Of a stretch of 64,000 nt of DNA, positions 1-8,965 are shown in pieces. The stretch spans positions 5,908,001 to 5,972,000 of the forward strand of contig NC_016935.1 in NCBI RefSeq assembly GCF_000250655.1, given 5' to 3'. The stretch comes from Paenibacillus mucilaginosus 3016 (GTDB lineage: Bacteria; Bacillota; Bacilli; Paenibacillales; NBRC-103111). The translations under genes and the position numbers were made by a program. How positions within the stretch are numbered: position 1 is the first letter of the stretch; each line of letters opens with the position of its first letter. A model generated the notes under the pieces. The model was not told where the DNA came from. It was given only the letters and a program-made list of their open reading frames with translations, and searched no databases.

Positions 1-1155
1 GCTCTCGGCCGACGCTTCCTCGTATGCGGCGAGCCGCCGGTACAGCGCCTCCTGGAGCCCCGCGTGCCGCCGCTGCGTCACCAGCTCCTCCGCCGGACCG
101 CCTGCTGCGCCCAGCATCTTCGCGAACGTACGGTCGCACTGGAGCGCGAAGGCCTTCACGGCCGGCGAAGGCCACCGCCCTTCCTCCATCGCCTTCCAGA
201 GGCGCCCGAGGAGCTCGCCCGCCGTGCTGCGCTGACGCAGCTCCACGCTCTTCCAAAGGTCGCGCTCCCACTCCCACGCCACCTGCCCTCCGGTACCGCC
301 GGACGGACGGCCGGGAAGCGGCGGAAGCAGCCCGCGCGCGCCCGAATACCAGGCTTCGTCCAGACCGTTCAGCGTCTGCAGCCAAGCCTCCTCCCAGCCC
401 CCGGAGGCTGCTTCCGGCAGCCACACCGCGGGCTCCGCCTCCTCCGGCGCCCGCAGGCGGGAAGGGGGCCGCACCCGGCTCCAGTAGAAGCGGGTCGTGA
501 TCCCGTCGCGCTCGTACTCGAACACGTACGGCCTCTCGCCGCCGAAGTACTCCTCCAGCGCAGCCGCTTCCTTCCCGGCAGGCATCAGCGTGCCGGTCCA
601 CGCCGTCAGCACGCTGACGTACGGGAACGGCGACAGTGCCGGAGGCTCACCATCCGCGGGTGCGGCCGCATCCATTGCCGGCAGCGCGGCCGCACCCGCG
701 TGCAGCCTGCGGGCCCACAGGGCGTCGCAGTGCTGCTGCAGGTAGACGGCCGCCGCCGCCTCCCGCTGCAGCCGCTCGCGCTCCAGCTCTTTGGCCGCCT
801 TGGAGAGCGCGCCGAGCAGCGCCTCCGGGCTCAGGGAGAGCTTGAGCAGATACCCGCTGGCCCCGTGCTCCAGTGCGGATCGGGCGTATTCGAATTCGTT
901 CATGCAGGTCAGCATGATGAACCGGCTTTCGGGATAGGCGGCCTTCGCCTTCTCGAGCACCTCGATCCCGTCCATTACCGGCATCACAATGTCGCAGATG
1001 ACCAGGTCGGGACGCAGGCGCCCGATCAGCTCCAGCGCCTCTGCGCCGTCCTCCGCCTCCCCCACCAGCCGGAAGCCGGCGGAGGCCCAGTCGACCGTCG
1101 ATTTGATCGTCTCTCTAACATAGGGCTCGTCTTCCACAAGCAGCAGTGTCCACAC
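1..1155 (-). CDS. YesN-type response regulator, C-terminus cut by window edge
   Basis: The first 385 codons of a two-component response regulator, read from a GTG at 1155 because AAAGGAGGGGG sits 5-8 bases upstream; no other start has such a site. The receiver domain (about residues 1-120) has the acidic pocket (VEDEP, D9), the phosphoacceptor D55 in CDIVMPVMDG and the conserved lysine K105 in YLLKLS. After it comes a long Ala/Glu/Arg-rich middle region (residues 120-385), as in YesN-like regulators of Paenibacillus, whose AraC-type DNA-binding domain is at the C-terminus and would lie outside the window. Such regulators normally pair with a YesM-type sensor kinase and control a neighbouring sugar ABC transporter; neither is visible here. 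Short direct repeats lie directly upstream of the ribosome binding site. Confidence 0.85.
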   Translation of the reverse strand, partial: MWTLLLVEDEPYVRETIKSTVDWASAGFRLVGEAEDGAEALELIGRLRPDLVICDIVMPVMDGIEVLEKAKAAYPESRFIMLTCMNEFEYARSALEHGASGYLLKLSLSPEALLGALSKAAKELERERLQREAAAAVYLQQHCDALWARRLHAGAAALPAMDAAAPADGEPPALSPFPYVSVLTAWTGTLMPAGKEAAALEEYFGGERPYVFEYERDGITTRFYWSRVRPPSRLRAPEEAEPAVWLPEAASGGWEEAWLQTLNGLDEAWYSGARGLLPPLPGRPSGGTGGQVAWEWERDLWKSVELRQRSTAGELLGRLWKAMEEGRWPSPAVKAFALQCDRTFAKMLGAAGGPAEELVTQRRHAGLQEALYRRLAAYEEASAES

Positions 1156-1168
1156 CGCGTCCCCCTCC

Positions 1169-1206
1169 TTTGATCCTATGAATCCTATGATTCTATCATT
1201 CTATGA
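1169..1206 (-). repeat. four short direct repeats upstream of the response regulator
   Basis: Read on the minus strand, ATAGAAT, ATAGAAT, ATAGGAT and ATAGGAT follow each other at 8-9 base spacing and end next to the AAAGGAGG ribosome binding site. The array lies in the leader of the response regulator gene. It could be a protein-binding site or a slipped-strand array; nothing more can be said from sequence. Confidence 0.6.
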
Positions 1207-1363
1207 TCCCGATCCCTCGATGGCCTGCCGCTGCTCCGCCCCGCCCCCGAAGGGCTTCGAGAGGAGGAACGGCTGGCAGAGGACCGCCTTGCACCCGATC
1301 GGCATGGGCACAAGCTCAAGATATGCCTCGTGGCGGACCAAGAACAGGGTATCGCCGAGGGCC

Positions 1364-2893
1364 TTATGCCACTGGTCTCCCAGCGCCTTTCAGCGTTCCC
1401 CGGTCCGAGGACACCTCGCGCGGCGCTTCCGCCTCAGGCCCCCACCGCCACAGACGGCCGTTCCCGCGAAGGTACAGCGTCCCGTCTGTGCCCAGGCCGG
1501 CAATCTCCGCCTGTGCGAAGGGGAGCTCCGCCGTCACGGGCGCTCCCTCCGGCGGGAGAAGCACCGCCCGCAGGCTGCCCGCTGCCTCTTCCAGATAGGC
1601 GGTCCAGCCGCCCCGGGTCTCGTACGCCCCGGTGGGCGGCCGCTCCGCCCGGCAGGCCGGCCGTCAGCTCGCTGACGGTTCCGCCGGCAGCCTGCAGAAG
1701 CCGTCTGTCTGAGGCGAAGAGCACCTTCTCCCCGTCCGCCGCCAGCCCGGACGCCTCGCCGACGCCATCTGCGACCGGCTGCACGGTGCCGTCCGGCCGC
1801 AGGCGCGCGATTGAACCCGACGAGACGTACAGCAGTCCGCCGTCTTCCTCGAGCGCAGCTTCCCGGTAGATTGAGCCGTCGAAGGTGCGGGCCAGACCGG
1901 TCGAGGTATCGAATACCGTGCGGTGCACCCCGTCCCCCTGTCATAGAACACATAACCGCCGCGGGCTTCGCCCCGTTCACCGGTCCCCTCCCGGACCAGG
2001 CTCAGCTTCCCTTCGCTCCAGGTGTAGAAGCTGCCCGATTCGAAGCCGGATGCCAGCACTGCCGCACCTTGCGGTGTCAGCGCAGCGAAGCCGGGCGAGC
2101 CGAGACGGGCCGGAAACACCACCGCATCCGGGCCGACGCCCTCCTGCCTCAGGAGCAGGTCCCCCGCTTCCGTACGGTAGAGGATTCTTGACTCATCGTA
2201 ATCCACAATCTCGCCGGGGACGCGTCCCTTCTCTTCTAGCGCTCCGGCCGGCTCGCGGTAGAGCCGGTGAAGCTGCTCGCTGAGCACGTTCCGCGCCGGG
2301 TCATAGACGTTCACCCGGTAGTGGAGCTCAGCTCCCGCGGATGGGGGCAGCCCTATGCTCTTGTCGATGCCCCCCTGTCCGCTGAAGGCAGCCAGGCTCT
2401 CGCCTTCCGGAGTGAGCAGCTCCCCTTCGATCGCCAGATCGGAAGGCTCCAGATTGTAGCTGTACGGTGTGACCTGAGCCTGTACCGTCTCCCCGGTGAT
2501 CGAAGTTCCGGGGGTCGGGCTGACAAGCACATAGGGCTGAGGCACAAGAAAGAACGGCTGCGCAGCTTCCGACGTGCCGCCGGACGCATCTTCCGCTTTG
2601 ACCAGCAGCGTCTGGGGTCCCTTGGCAATTCCTCTGAGGTCCAGACGTCCGACCCAGGAGCATGCCTGCCCGCACACGCGCACCAGTCCGACCCCGCGGT
2701 CTCCTACGCTGGCGGTCATCCGGGTGACGCCGGCCCCCCCATCCCGAACCTCGATGTCCAGAAGGGTATCCTGTCTTGTATCCGCGTATGGAGCTGCAAC
2801 ATCGGGAATAGGAGGCGCATCGGCATACACGCCTGACGGCGGCAGCAGGAGCATGAGCAGACCGCAGGCCATCATCCATCGATTGGTAGCCAT
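1364..2893 (-). pseudogene. secreted Ig-like/propeller protein with two compensating frameshifts
   Basis: The start at 2893 (MATNRWMM...) opens a signal peptide ending near VYADA. Residues 25-230 look like two Ig-like beta domains (proline-rich entries, short hydrophobic strands). The rest has short repeated strands such as RILYRTEAGDLLLR and TLYLRGNGRLWRW that suggest a beta-propeller. The frame breaks twice. A C5 run at 1934-1938 (plus strand) would have to be C6 to continue DRGDGVHRTVFD. At 1648-1650 one base must be removed to continue LPAERPPTGAYE. The two shifts cancel, so 509 codons are restored and the original TAA at 1364 is used. Between the shifts the uncorrected frame gives arginine/serine-rich nonsense. 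The protein is probably exported; its ligand or role is unknown. It ends about 210 bases before the response regulator starts, in the same direction. Confidence 0.65.
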
Positions 2894-3120
2894 TGTGTAT
2901 ATAACACCTGTCCTCTCGTTTATGATACATCCTGTATCCAATTGTCCGCGGCCCGCCGGCGGCGTGTGCCCGGTGAACTTTCCAGCGACTTGCAGGCTCC
3001 CCCCTCTCCCTGCGGTCTTATACCCAACACAAGGTACAGAAATGACAGGGCAATAAGATATACTACTATATTTCGACACCTGCCAGCTTTTTCCTTCCGT
3101 CGTCCGCTCCAAACCTCAAC

Positions 3121-3148
3121 AAAAAAACCGTCCGGTTGTCCCGGACGG
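3121..3148 (-). terminator. rho-independent terminator after the PH-domain gene
   Basis: On the minus strand a perfect 8-bp stem (CCGTCCGG/CCGGACGG) with a 5-base loop is followed by seven T. It closes the gene that ends at 3164. Confidence 0.9.
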
Positions 3149-3163
3149 CGTTCTGCCTTATGC

Positions 3164-3778
3164 TCAATAATTGATGTAGCGCTCGAAAACAAACCCGAAA
3201 TCCTTGACGCTGTACTGCTTCCGCGTTTCGACAAGCCAGTTGAACGCCTGCTGGTTGAGCTCCTTGAACCCTGTGACCAGGTCCCCTTCCGTTTTGGCCA
3301 TCCGGCTGAGCGTGGAGGAAGCCAGCTCGAGGCTCTGCTGGGCGAAACCGAGCGTCACTTCGTTTTCCCGGGAGATCTCCGATATTTTGAGCAGCGCTTT
3401 GTACAGGTCCTTGAGTTCCTCCAGGAACTTCTTATTGACATCGATGGAGTAGGAGGTGCTGCCCATCGTGAACTTGATCTCGACGTCGAGATCGACCGTG
3501 CCCGCTGTCTCCAGCGACACGTTCGAGATCGGAAACGCCGCGTAGGCGTACCGGCGCAGCGTGCGCTTCTTGCTGGCCGCGGACGTGCCGTCGAGATGAA
3601 TCAGCGCCTGATTCGTGAAGCAGTATTCGTCCGACTTCGATTTGATCAGAAAATAAATTTTCTCCTGGTCCTCATGCATGACATAATCGTCCGCGTCCAC
3701 CTTGTCGTAATTCTCCGGACGTATGACGCTCCCCACGTCGCTGAGTCCCAGAATGTCTGCCGCTACCTTGCCGAACAT
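3164..3778 (-). CDS. YvbH-like PH-domain protein
   Basis: A 204-residue soluble protein related to B. subtilis YvbH: an N-terminal bacterial PH domain (about residues 1-120, with DYDKVDADDYVMHEDQ and IYFLIKSKSDEYCFTNQALI typical of the family) followed by the YvbH-type helical oligomerisation region (about 120-204). No signal peptide or membrane segment is present. The start at 3778 (MFGKVAADILGLSD) matches where the family normally begins and has GGGAG nine bases upstream; an ATG at 3817 would add 13 residues but sits only three bases from its best purine run, inside a tandem repeat. The cellular role of this family is not established. It lies downstream of a DUF3231 gene on the same strand and ends at a strong terminator. 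Confidence 0.85.
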   Translation of the reverse strand: MFGKVAADILGLSDVGSVIRPENYDKVDADDYVMHEDQEKIYFLIKSKSDEYCFTNQALIHLDGTSAASKKRTLRRYAYAAFPISNVSLETAGTVDLDVEIKFTMGSTSYSIDVNKKFLEELKDLYKALLKISEISRENEVTLGFAQQSLELASSTLSRMAKTEGDLVTGFKELNQQAFNWLVETRKQYSVKDFGFVFERYINY

Positions 3779-3815
3779 ATGCCTCATCTCCCGTTTTGGC
3801 AAATTTCTCTTACCC

Positions 3816-3893
3816 ATTTCCTTTTCTGATTTCCTTTTCTGATTTCCTTTTCTGATTTCCTTTTCTGATTTCCTTTTCTAATTTCCTTTTCTT
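3816..3893. repeat. six 13-bp tandem repeats carrying purine SD-like cores
   Basis: Six head-to-tail copies of ATTTCCTTTTCTG (plus strand); the fifth ends in A and the sixth in T. On the minus strand, the direction of the flanking genes, each copy reads CAGAAAAGGAAAT, so each offers an AAAAGGA motif just upstream of the PH-domain gene. The last copy's AAAT plus the next base makes an ATG in frame with that gene. The array fills most of the gap to the DUF3231 gene. Confidence 0.9.
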
Positions 3894-3958
3894 TGCCATT
3901 ATACCAGAAGCAAGACGGACAAGCGCGCCGGAACTTCCGGCCGGACTGACTTTCCCGC

Positions 3959-4981
3959 TCAAGTAGGCTGGTACACGAACTTGCGCCGGTCCGACGCCTG
4001 GGGCGGCTGCTCCATCCAGCCCCGGCGGATCATGAGGTCCGCGCCGTCCTTGGCGAACAGCGAAATCTCGGCGGCCAGCCGCAGGTAATCCGCAGCGATG
4101 TCCGCCCTCATGGTGGCCGATGCGGAGGCGCCGTAATTCCCCAGCCCCGCCGCCGCCAAGAGCGTCATATGGAACATGATCAGCTTGTCGGAGAAGCCCG
4201 GTTCGGTCATGTTCGAGACATGCGTATCCCACGACATGGGAGCCTGAACGTCGCTGTCGATCAGGTGGTCCCCAAAGATCTTGAGATGCTTCTGGGCGAT
4301 ATCCTTGCCCCGCATAAGGTAATCCTTGACTTCCTTGGACTGGGCGGACTGGGCGAACGCGATCCCAAGCATGCTGCCGAGCAGATTCGTCTCGATGTTC
4401 GTGAACAGGTGAGAAATTTCGATCGCGTTCAGCGGACGTTTGTGCCTCAGCAGCCCTTCCCCTTTCAGATACGAACCGTTCTCCACGAACTCCACCACGG
4501 TAGGGACGCTGATGAATGGCGGTCGGATCGTTGTTCCCTTCGCCGTCGATACCTTGGTCGTCAGCTCGTAGAGCTCGGTTGCCGCAAGCAGACACTCCTT
4601 ATAGAAGGCGAGCAGATCCTCACGAACCATCATCGACAGGAAGCCGCTGAAAGCCAGCATCCCTACCTTGGCCATCTGCCGCATATACATGAGATAGAAC
4701 GTGTCGAAGAACATTTTGGGCTTCGTTACATCGACATCCTCCGACGTAAACCCGACCGGGACCACATATTCCTCTTCCTTCATTATGCTTCGCACGGTTT
4801 TCAGATTCGTCTCCGCCCGCTTCAGGGACTTGTCAACAATCGGACGGATATCCGGATCTTCGGCATGGGCTTGGAAAAAGCTCAGGACGCATACCGCCAT
4901 ACTCTCATTCTGGTATGAGGTCCAGAGCGCAGCAATCTCAGCCGAAGTCAAACTCATTTTTTGGTGGGTAATGCGCCTCAT
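3959..4981 (-). CDS. DUF3231 family protein
   Basis: A 340-residue, mostly helical protein that I match to the DUF3231 family: two similar halves of about 165 residues, each beginning with a T-A-E-I-A/S-x-L-(W/F)-type helix (LTSAEIAALWTSYQNES near residue 10; LNAIEISHLFTNIETN near residue 185). Both halves also carry a Q/D-H followed by KI/LKIFGDHL-type helix. No signal peptide. The start at 4981 is chosen because GGGAGGTG lies 8-10 bases upstream; an earlier ATG at 4999 lacks a site. These proteins are common in sporulating Bacillales and their function is unknown. It is followed in the same direction by the PH-domain gene, with the 13-bp repeat array between. Confidence 0.85.
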   Translation of the reverse strand: MRRITHQKMSLTSAEIAALWTSYQNESMAVCVLSFFQAHAEDPDIRPIVDKSLKRAETNLKTVRSIMKEEEYVVPVGFTSEDVDVTKPKMFFDTFYLMYMRQMAKVGMLAFSGFLSMMVREDLLAFYKECLLAATELYELTTKVSTAKGTTIRPPFISVPTVVEFVENGSYLKGEGLLRHKRPLNAIEISHLFTNIETNLLGSMLGIAFAQSAQSKEVKDYLMRGKDIAQKHLKIFGDHLIDSDVQAPMSWDTHVSNMTEPGFSDKLIMFHMTLLAAAGLGNYGASASATMRADIAADYLRLAAEISLFAKDGADLMIRRGWMEQPPQASDRRKFVYQPT

Positions 4982-5170
4982 GCCCCGAACACCTCCCATT
5001 TCTACACGGGATAGTGTGCTAAGATTGCCGGGGTCTTATCCAGTTTCGCCTGCCTTATCCAAGGCTGCCGGCGCCCCCCGCACGCTCCGGTCCATCAAGC
5101 ACACGCTTCCCGGAGGGTCGAAGGGGGAATGGCCGGCGGTGCCGAATGCGGAAGGGCCGGTATCCTAGTG

Positions 5171-5206
5171 AAAAAACAAACAAAGCTGCCCGCAGAGGCA
5201 GCTTTG
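5171..5206 (-). terminator. rho-independent terminator after the lipoprotein gene
   Basis: A perfect 10-bp stem (CAAAGCTGCC/GGCAGCTTTG), 6-base loop and a T-rich tail on the minus strand (TTTGTTTTTT), 45 bases past the stop at 5251. Confidence 0.92.
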
Positions 5207-5250
5207 TGATGCGTTCAGTGAAGGGCAGCCTCATTTCCAAAGTGCCGTCA

Positions 5251-5808
5251 TTACTGCAGGAGAGGGGTCTCGAGGTGCAGCTCCATCGTCTTTCCGTCCG
5301 ACCGGAGAAACCCTCCGGGAAGCTGGGCTTCCTGCACCGTGTCTTTGCCGACAAAGGCCCCGATCTTCTCTTCCACCGCACTGTTGGGCGAGAAGACATT
5401 CGCGATGCGGATGATGGTCTTGGCGGCGGCCGCATCGCTGGAGGAGGACGTAACATCCAGCACCAGCGTGTTCCCGCTGACGCCGACCAGGCCGCTGAGG
5501 CCCTGGCCCGACGTGAAGGCAATCCCGTTCTCCCGGTAGCTCAGGTCGAACTTCAGCTCCTCGAGCAGCAGGATCAGCTTCGAAGCCCCCTGCACCACCT
5601 GCCCGTTCACCGCATCCAGCGTTGCGACGCTGGCGCCGAGGGACTCTCTCAGCCCGGAAACCGCACCCGCCACCCCGTCTTTCAGCTCCGTCAGCCGGCT
5701 CCCCGCCTCCTCTGCCGCCGAGCAGCCGGCCAGCATGGCGGCGAGCAGCAGTGCCGCCGTCAGGCTCCGCACCGTATGCTTCCTGCGTCTTGATTGTCTT
5801 TTGTTCAT
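5251..5808 (-). CDS. small predicted lipoprotein, function unknown
   Basis: A 185-residue protein with a basic N-terminus (KRQSRRRKH), a hydrophobic segment and a lipobox LLAAMLAGC, so it should be lipid-anchored on the outer face of the membrane. The mature part is hydrophilic with a likely amphipathic helix (residues 30-70, SRLTELKDGVAGAVSGLRES) and then beta strands; no known domain was recognised. The start at 5808 has AAGGGGAGT 7-10 bases upstream. It is transcribed alone, with terminators on both sides. Confidence 0.8.
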   Translation of the reverse strand: MNKRQSRRRKHTVRSLTAALLLAAMLAGCSAAEEAGSRLTELKDGVAGAVSGLRESLGASVATLDAVNGQVVQGASKLILLLEELKFDLSYRENGIAFTSGQGLSGLVGVSGNTLVLDVTSSSSDAAAAKTIIRIANVFSPNSAVEEKIGAFVGKDTVQEAQLPGGFLRSDGKTMELHLETPLLQ

Positions 5809-5867
5809 CGTTCGACTCCCCTTCGATATGGTTACGATACATACGCAGATGCAGCCGGAAGGTTGTC

Positions 5868-5904
5868 AAAAAAAATACAAGGCGGGAATCTCCGGATTCC
5901 CGCC
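5868..5904 (-). terminator. rho-independent terminator after the PL8 lyase
   Basis: On the minus strand a perfect 10-bp stem (GGCGGGAATC/GATTCCCGCC) with a 4-base loop, followed by TTGTATTTTTTTT. It lies about 20 bases past the stop at 5926. Confidence 0.92.
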
Positions 5905-5925
5905 CTGTCGGCTGCTGCTCTCTCC

Positions 5926-8916
5926 CTAGCGAGAGCTGTATATGCGGTGAATGAGCACGGCCGTCTCCGCACGCGTGGCGGTAGCCAGCGGCTTCAGGGA
6001 AGTCCCGTCGCCTTCGACCACTTTGTTCTTGATCAGCGTCGCCACGCTGTCGGCGGCATAGGAGGCCACCTGGCCGCGGTCCGTGAACAGGCTGAGGTCC
6101 GCCGCGGTGCCCGCTTCAAGGGTGCGGCCCGACGCCTTGAGGGCGCGGGAGATCAGCACCATCATATCCTGCCTCGAGATCTCCTGCTTCGGATTGAACC
6201 TGCCGTCCGCTCCGCCTTCGGCGATCCCGAGACGCTTCGCGATGCCCACAGCCTGCGCATAGTACTGGGCGGAGGACACGTCCACGAAGGACATGTCAGG
6301 CTCCGCCTTCAGTCCGAGCGCGCGGACCAGGAGCACGATAAAGTCGGAACGGGTCACATTGGCGCCCGGCGAGAACGTGTTCGCGCCCGTGCCGTTCACG
6401 ATGCCCTTGGCGGCCAGCTCGTTGATCTGCTCGCTAGCCCAGGCATATCGGCCGGTATCCTGGAAGGAGATGGAGCCGGCCGGGATCGTGAACTTCGCCT
6501 GCATGACCGCACCAAGCGAATCCTTGGCATTCACGGTCAGCTTGATCGTCGGATTCGTCTGCGTCACCGTGATGCGCGGATCGGTGCCTACGATGGAGAC
6601 GGCCTGGCGGTCCAGCTCCACTTCGATGATGCCGTCCTCGCTGCGCGACGGATCGGAGATGGAGATCGTCAGCTCCTTGCCCTGCGTCTGCGTCATGACC
6701 GCCGCGCGCTTGTTGACCGTAATGCCTCCTGCACTCATCACTCCGTCGTTCCAGAAGAGCGCCGCCGTCGTGCCGCTGCCGCTCTCATGCACCGCGTGCA
6801 CGGCACTGTTGTTCGCCAGCACCCGGATGTCGGGGCTTGCCGCGTACGAAGCCGTCTGCGACGCCGATTTGTTCGGCAGAAGCACGTACTGGTACGAAGC
6901 ACCCGCCGGGTTCGTCCCGTGGTCGAACCACAGGCTGAGATAATTGCGCGTATGCTCCGGATTTCCTTTCGGCGCCTGCAGCACGTTGATCGTGCCCCAT
7001 TTGCCCTTGCGCGACTCGCGCAGGCCGTTGATATTGGCCGCTCCCTCAGGGAAGAAGTAGCCTACGTCGGACCCTTCCACATTGCCGGCCTGGTGCGCCC
7101 ACTGGACGCCCGTCATCGATTCGGACCAGCCGAGGGAGGACGGTTTGGCGGCGCCGTTCACCGTCAGCGTATTGCTGCCGGACTCATTCAGCTTGCGGTT
7201 GTCGATAATCGTCTCCACCGGATTGTTGTCGGCCGAGATGATGTCGGAGCCGAGTGCAACGACCTCGTCGTCAAACATGAACCAGGACTTCTTCGCGGTA
7301 AGCGTGGTGTCGTACGGGGACACGAGCTCCATCCCCGCCGCGCCGAACGTGCCGTTCGTCACGCCGCCGACCCAGTCCTTCGTGTTCGTGAAGCCCTGCT
7401 GGTCACCGGATTTGATCGTCTTCTGCGTCACCGTCGTCCCCGGGAGGCGGTACGGATTGACCGTCGCCCAGAATTCGTCGGCATACTGGGTGTCGTCGTT
7501 GTTATAGAGATACGTCATCCCGCTGCCGGTATACCAGCCCCTGAGGTTCTCCGGATTCGCCTCGTAGTTGGCAATCCGCTTGGAGAACATGCTGAGGCCG
7601 AGCGCGAATCCCGGACGGTGGTGGACCGCACGGGCCATCTGGTTGAACATCTTGTTCTGGACGAGCTCGCCGCGCGGCTTCACCGATTCGTGGCCGACCG
7701 TCGCCTTGGCGAGCACGATCATGTTCAGCGTCGCCACGTCATAGAAGGTCGGATCGTTCATCACCCAGTACTTGATCATGCTCTTGTAGGCGGCCGCATG
7801 CTCGACCGGGGCGACCTGCGACAGGCGCATGATACCCATGATGAGCTTGTGCCCGGCTACGTCATCCTGGAAGTAGTAGCGGGAGATCTCACGTCCGCGG
7901 ACCATGTCCATCAGCTGGCCGTCCTTGTACATGAACGGCTCGAACGAATCGTAAACCCACTTCCAGACGTTGACTGCCTCCGGATCCTTCACTTCCCACT
8001 CCGTGCCCTTCAGCAGATACATGAGGCCCGCAAGTTCCTGCAGGAACGAGTTGCCGTAGCCCCCGTTATACGCGAACTCGCCGTGCTGGACGAACGAGCC
8101 GTCGGCATAGAAGCCGTCGACGGAGGTCACGTACCTGAAGACGTTCTTCTCGCCGTTGTGGCCGTCCGTGAGGTCGCTGAGGCCGTCGCGGCCCATGACC
8201 AGCTTCGCGGTGCTCCCGTCAAGGATACCCCGCACCGCGTGCACTTTCGCCCGCCATACGCGGTTCGCTCCCCAGTATTCGTAGCCGAGGCCCGCCTGGT
8301 TCGGCGAGTGGTGGTCGATGGCGGCGATCCATTTGGTCCGCTGCTCCGCCGTCAGGTCGTTGTACATGAGGATCATCGTGTCTTCGAGCCGTAGCGGCGC
8401 CCCGATCTCCCAGTCCCACCAGTTGCCGTACGCCTTGCGCACCGTATAACGATTATCGCCCATCCAGTCCAGACCCCGGATGATGTCGGCCTTCAACGCC
8501 TCATTCTTCTCCAGCGAGCCGCCTTTGGTCGAGTAGGCGAGCGCCATGGCCTTCAGCCGGTCATAGCCTTCGGTAATTTCGGCCGACGCCCCGTTGTTCT
8601 TGAGATCGGTCCAGATGCACTTGCATTCCGCACTCGCCGCATCCTTCTGCATCGTATCCCAGAAGCCGGACTTCTTGTCGTTCGACACTTCGCTGTCGAT
8701 CATCTGAATGCGCCGGGCGATATCGGGATCCTTGGGGTCGTAACTGTTTCCCCCGGTCATGGTCTCCTTCCACTTCGTCCTCATCCGGCCGAAGGTATCT
8801 TCCGCCGCGGCATTGCCGCCTGTGAGGGATTCACAGGAGACGAGCAGCAGCGAGGTCAGTGTCAGCATGCAGACCCACTTTTTTGTCTTTCCACTCAATA
8901 GGAACACTCCCACCAT
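5926..8916 (-). CDS. SLH-anchored polysaccharide lyase family 8 (hyaluronate/chondroitin/xanthan lyase type)
   Basis: A 996-residue exported enzyme. After an N-terminal hydrophobic segment ending in a lipobox-like LLLVSC come an alpha/alpha-toroid (about residues 60-400) and beta-sandwich domains (about 410-780). Family 8 lyases cleave acidic polysaccharides by beta-elimination. Their catalytic Asn, His and Tyr can be placed at N218 (YWGANRVW), H278 (SFVQHGEF) and Y287 (YNGGYG); the His-Tyr spacing of nine is that of pneumococcal hyaluronate lyase. The NWWDWEIG motif of the substrate cleft is also present. Three SLH domains (about 805-995) should bind it non-covalently to cell wall polymer. 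The exact substrate cannot be read from sequence; xanthan, hyaluronan and chondroitin are all possible. An in-frame TTG at 8898 with GGGAG eight bases upstream is a good alternative start that gives a more usual signal peptide. Confidence 0.9.
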   Translation of the reverse strand: MVGVFLLSGKTKKWVCMLTLTSLLLVSCESLTGGNAAAEDTFGRMRTKWKETMTGGNSYDPKDPDIARRIQMIDSEVSNDKKSGFWDTMQKDAASAECKCIWTDLKNNGASAEITEGYDRLKAMALAYSTKGGSLEKNEALKADIIRGLDWMGDNRYTVRKAYGNWWDWEIGAPLRLEDTMILMYNDLTAEQRTKWIAAIDHHSPNQAGLGYEYWGANRVWRAKVHAVRGILDGSTAKLVMGRDGLSDLTDGHNGEKNVFRYVTSVDGFYADGSFVQHGEFAYNGGYGNSFLQELAGLMYLLKGTEWEVKDPEAVNVWKWVYDSFEPFMYKDGQLMDMVRGREISRYYFQDDVAGHKLIMGIMRLSQVAPVEHAAAYKSMIKYWVMNDPTFYDVATLNMIVLAKATVGHESVKPRGELVQNKMFNQMARAVHHRPGFALGLSMFSKRIANYEANPENLRGWYTGSGMTYLYNNDDTQYADEFWATVNPYRLPGTTVTQKTIKSGDQQGFTNTKDWVGGVTNGTFGAAGMELVSPYDTTLTAKKSWFMFDDEVVALGSDIISADNNPVETIIDNRKLNESGSNTLTVNGAAKPSSLGWSESMTGVQWAHQAGNVEGSDVGYFFPEGAANINGLRESRKGKWGTINVLQAPKGNPEHTRNYLSLWFDHGTNPAGASYQYVLLPNKSASQTASYAASPDIRVLANNSAVHAVHESGSGTTAALFWNDGVMSAGGITVNKRAAVMTQTQGKELTISISDPSRSEDGIIEVELDRQAVSIVGTDPRITVTQTNPTIKLTVNAKDSLGAVMQAKFTIPAGSISFQDTGRYAWASEQINELAAKGIVNGTGANTFSPGANVTRSDFIVLLVRALGLKAEPDMSFVDVSSAQYYAQAVGIAKRLGIAEGGADGRFNPKQEISRQDMMVLISRALKASGRTLEAGTAADLSLFTDRGQVASYAADSVATLIKNKVVEGDGTSLKPLATATRAETAVLIHRIYSSR

Positions 8917-8923
8917 CCGATAA

Positions 8924-8965
8924 TTTTCTCTTCTCTCTTTTTCATCTTCTCTTCTCTCTTTTTCA
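8924..8965. repeat. 21-bp direct repeat, two copies
   Basis: Two adjacent copies (8924-8944 and 8945-8965) that differ at one base, pyrimidine-rich on the plus strand. On the minus strand they form a purine-rich leader (AAAAAGAGAGAAGAGAA) directly in front of the lyase start. Confidence 0.8.

Noticed and set aside
3810..4595. A minus-strand frame ending in repeated Lys/Glu/Arg motifs through the 13-bp array
   Set aside because: It overlaps the DUF3231 gene in another frame; the charged repeats only translate the tandem repeat.
5794..8394. A long plus-strand open frame opposite the PL8 lyase
   Set aside because: Arg/His-rich shadow of the lyase codon pattern with no recognisable motif.
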